The notes beneath the pieces were generated by a model. That model was not told where the DNA came from, did no database searches, and saw only the letters and a program-made list of their open reading frames with translations. DNA of 46,943 nt from contig JANDJZ010000342.1 in NCBI GenBank assembly GCA_027943245.1, forward strand, positions 1-46,943. The letters run 5' to 3'. Within the stretch, counting starts at the first letter, position 1, and the number at the start of each line of letters is the position of its first letter. Of this stretch, positions 42,555 through 46,943 are shown in pieces. Source of the DNA: Acanthamoeba sp. SK_2022b (taxonomy: Eukaryota > Discosea > Longamoebia > Acanthamoebidae). The position numbers and the translations under genes were made by a program.

Positions 42555-43482
42555 TCACCACATGCCTTTTCGACTCGGGCTGTCGCTTCCGCGCTCTTGT
42601 GCCCTGCCTTGACGCGTTTTGACGATACGGCGCACCACGGGCGGTTCGTTTTCCATATCAATCTTGACCTCGTACTTCGCCATCATCTCGAGCGCGGCCT
42701 TGCTGTGGCCTATGTCATTGAACTGCTCCGTGGCGTCTTGGCCTGAACCACTCGTTACGCGTCAGTTTGGGAATCGCCCACCTCGGGATGGGAACACACC
42801 GGCGTGCTCCAGAAGGATGTCGCAACCCCCGGGATGCTCGTCCAGGAAGCGGGTAATATCGTAGGTTTTGTCTTGTATCTTGATTCGCACACCTGCGTTC
42901 GTCTCATTGAGTGAGCTATCTTCGAAGAGTTGATGACCGGATCAAAGGAAGCAGTTTGGCCCACCGTTCTCTCGAGTGGTGAAGTTGGCTAGGTTGGCCT
43001 GGTCGGCCCGCTGGCTGGCCTTACTGTAGAACTGCTGCTTCACCGGACCAGGCCTGTGCTCGATCGCCACCAGTGCATGAGAGCGAGAAAGGCAAGGGAG
43101 ATAAGAGAAGAGTGGTGGGCTGTAATGCCTACCCGAGCTCTGTGTCGTTGCCAAAGTGGGAGCGGTAGTGAGCCCGCCACAGAGAGTCGCTCTCGGCCAG
43201 CTCCCTCCAGGTACGATTGACCAGCGGGCACACATGGCCAAGATCCAGTTCGTCCAGGAAGCTGAACACATGGACTACATGCTGATGGTGAGGTGAGCCG
43301 TCAGTAGCCGCCGCAGAGCCACGTCATCGTTGGCGAACCTCTGGTGGTAGAAGGTCAAACACCGAAGTACTACTGATGGGCTCGTCGGCGTATGGGTGAC
43401 TGTAGGTGCCGCACGCAGCGCGAGTACTAGGACCAGCCCACCAATTTATCAACCAAGACAAGGAAGGACAGCTTGACGTCAT
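42555..43482 (-). CDS. F-box protein with C-terminal cytochrome b5 heme-binding domain
   Basis: Five exons on the minus strand: 43339-43482, 43133-43281, 42965-43053, 42800-42892, 42555-42742; 220 residues. An F-box is seen across the first junction: FDLLPPEHVVHVFSFLDELD, then LGHVCPLVNRTWRELAES and SLWRAHYRSHFG. After a polar linker (VKQQFYSKASQRADQ), residues ~128-195 form a cytochrome b5 domain: YDITRFLDEHPGGCDILLEH, AGQDATEQFNDIGHS. The two axial heme ligands are His147 in HPGG and His171 in GHS, exactly 24 residues apart as in cytochrome b5. The chain ends soon after in a basic tail (VVRRIVKTRQGRAQERG), with no membrane anchor. A heme- or redox-sensing SCF adaptor is a possible reading, by inference. 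The first 35 residues before the F-box are uncertain. Confidence 0.82.
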
Positions 43483-43516
43483 GGTGAGAAGGCAAACGCT
43501 GTTGATCGCCCAGTTT

Positions 43517-43691
43517 TTATGATTTATTTAACAGAAGAGTAAGGCGGTTAACCAAAAAGGCTTCCGCAGCTTGTTCGCACCTGTAGAGCTGTTTTGCAAA
43601 TACAGGAAACGATCTCTCTCTTGCCACGTCATTTAAGCAGACTTACCTTGTCTAAAATGCTGGTTATACCTGAATATTTACTCCTCGCCAT
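43517..43691 (-). CDS. Candidate spliced 38-residue microprotein
   Basis: Two exons on the minus strand, 43647-43691 (15 codons) and 43517-43588 (24 codons with stop), join in phase 0. The intron has a perfect GTAAGT donor, a possible branch site (CTTAAAT) and a CAG acceptor, 58 nt long. The product starts MARSKYSGITSILDK and continues LYRCEQAAEAFLVNRL, then TLLLNKS. The second exon is amphipathic and helix-like. An AATAAA occurs in the last codons. Family not recognised. It could also be the end of a larger gene or a chance arrangement. Confidence 0.33.
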
Positions 43692-44281
43692 CTTTTGGCT
43701 AAGGCGCTACTTTGGCACATGCAAGTCTATACCAAGATATATATGACTCTCTAGTTGCTATAAATCACTGTTCTCTACATCCACTTGCTCATACACTTCA
43801 ATGTGCAACAAGAACTATTTCCAATGAAGGTAAGTAGGCTGTGGGGTGGTGGTGGTGGTGGTGTTGTGGTGGTCAGGTGATGGTGGTAAGGTGGTGGTGG
43901 TGGTCAGGTGGTGGTGGTGAGGTTATGTAGTGGTGATAATTTACCACACCAAAGGTTAACTACATGGCAATGCTAGCAACAGCAAAAGCAAAGCAGTGTA
44001 GGCTACAATCAGCAACACCAGCTGCATCTCCCACTTGGGCCAGATCTGGGAGTGTGGCAAGCACCTTAACCTCCCTGACAAGACTGTTGTCATCCACCTG
44101 CTTTTGTTCTCTCCCCTTCCCAGCTCAACCAAGCAGCAGCCTCTACCAGACAATGATGAGGATCTGTGAAACCCTTTTGCCTCATCTCTCCTGCTAATAA
44201 AGAGACTGGGCCACTTCTCTTAAATATCGTGGGTGGCCACTCCCCTGACCCGTTCACCATCTAGTGGTCGGGGACTAGTGT
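43692..44281. other. Gene-poor region with GGT/GTG repeats
   Basis: About 590 bp. 43843-43924 is built of (GGT)n-type units broken by CAGGTG. The rest shows no coding signal with a recognised family. The 44220-44280 part probably belongs to the MAP-kinase gene promoter. Confidence 0.4.
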
Positions 44282-44549
44282 GTGGCCGCTGCTGGGGATC
44301 TGGTGTTTGGGCTTCCGGTGGGTTCGTTTCTCCGAGTGCGTAGCGACCCGGGGGTGTTTGCCTCCGGGTTGTTTGCTGTCAAGGAGACCAACTTCGGCGT
44401 TCGTCAAATTACGACGTGGTGGGCGGCAACGAACAAAACCCTCCCTCCGCCACCTGCGGGTGAGTTCAAACCAAAGCTGCCAACCGCCGAGCAAGGGAAG
44501 CAAGCCCGTCAGACGACCAACGCACTTTGCATCCAAACATAACCACAAG

Positions 44550-44691
44550 GTATGAGCCTTCCCCTTCGCTGCTCTTCATCGTCGTCTTCGTGTTTAGCAG
44601 TTTCAAGAAAAGAGCGAAAGCGAAGTCGATGCTGAGGCCCAGATGAACCAACCGAGACTACGGCTGCTGATACGTCTCTGTACTTGTGCAG
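44550..44691 (+). other. Probable 5'-UTR intron of the MAP-kinase gene
   Basis: AAG/GTATGAG at 44547-44555 is a good 5' splice site, and TTGTGCAG ends at 44691, directly before the kinase ATG at 44692. The first non-coding exon would lie upstream of 44550. An 87-codon frame in that exon (44282-44542) ends before the donor and may be a chance upstream frame. Confidence 0.5.
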
Positions 44692-46761
<2,070 letters not shown>

Positions 46762-46861
46762 ACAAAACCCTCCGCTCCCCATGCAACACCAAGGGCGGAC
46801 AGGCAAGCGTACCGCCACGCTTGCACATTCGTTTTTGCCTGGCGCCACACTTGTTGTGTAG

Positions 46862-46867
46862 AATAAA
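46862..46867 (+). terminator. AATAAA polyadenylation signal of the MAP-kinase gene
   Basis: The first canonical AATAAA lies about 100 nt after the stop codon at 46761 and is followed by a run of A. It is the likely 3'-end processing signal for this plus-strand gene. Confidence 0.55.
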
Positions 46868-46943
46868 AAATGTAGCAGCACAGAGAAGACAGCTGCTGAG
46901 ATGCTAACAGCAAGGCACGCCCATCCCGTTGTTTTTGGAGATA

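Noticed and set aside
43636..43652. ACTTACCTTG resembling the 5' end of U1 snRNA
   Set aside because: No U1-like stem-loops follow. On the minus strand the same bases are simply a perfect 5' splice site (GGTAAGT).
44282..44542. 87-codon frame before the MAP-kinase gene
   Set aside because: Starts with GTG, has no family signal, and lies in what looks like the 5'-UTR exon of the kinase gene.

Overview
The window is nuclear DNA of a GC-rich, intron-dense protist. Genes lie 40 to 300 bp apart on both strands, introns are short (mostly 50 to 150 nt) GT-AG, and many introns carry GT/CA-type microsatellites. The gene content (a Roco kinase with a myotubularin module, many F-box fusions, GC-rich codon use) fits an amoebozoan such as Acanthamoeba. 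That placement is inference, not proof. Gene models were built by hand by joining exons on splice sites, reading phase and family alignment; every multi-exon model reported as solid has a total length divisible by three and no internal stop.

Layout. 1-590 (-): truncated AT-hook/PIP-box protein. 800-2515 (+): WDR55/JIP5-type WD40 protein. 2673-3476 (-): mitochondrial ribosomal protein bL21m. 3698-11911 (+): a 25-exon gene for a 1,973-residue protein built of two kinds of unrecognised hydrophobic repeat. 12015-13013 (+): zinc-knuckle/F-box protein. 13058-13891 (-): SAM methyltransferase. 13.9-15.46 kb: gene-poor, with a decayed coding region. 15467-18098 (-): PLP-dependent glutamate/cysteine-sulfinate-type decarboxylase. 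18975-19801 (+): weak two-exon model. 20265-21972 (-): DEDDy 3'-5' exonuclease with a possible organelle presequence. 22136-33801 (-): 36-exon Roco protein (PH, GRAM-inactive myotubularin, LRR, Roc, COR, TKL kinase; 2,761 residues). 33.8-35.25 kb: AT-richer, gene-poor, with a local duplication. 35254-37334 (+): homologue of the minor-spliceosome U11/U12-59K protein (PDCD7), which itself carries introns with U12-type 5' splice sites. 37425-40150 (-): E2 ubiquitin-conjugating domain fused to an F-box and an Arg/Ser-rich tail. 40451-42364 (+): secreted GH18 CHID1-like protein. 42555-43482 (-): F-box fused to cytochrome b5. 43517-43691 (-): candidate spliced 38-residue microprotein. 44692-46761 (+): ERK7/MAPK15-type kinase with a TDY activation loop.

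The genes do not form one pathway; this is an ordinary eukaryotic chromosome segment. Themes that recur are ubiquitin-ligase adaptors fused to other domains (three F-box genes) and large signalling proteins. The most unusual items are the giant repeat protein, the E2-F-box fusion, the F-box-cytochrome b5 fusion, the Roco protein with a dead phosphatase, and the U12-like introns inside a gene for a U12-spliceosome component.
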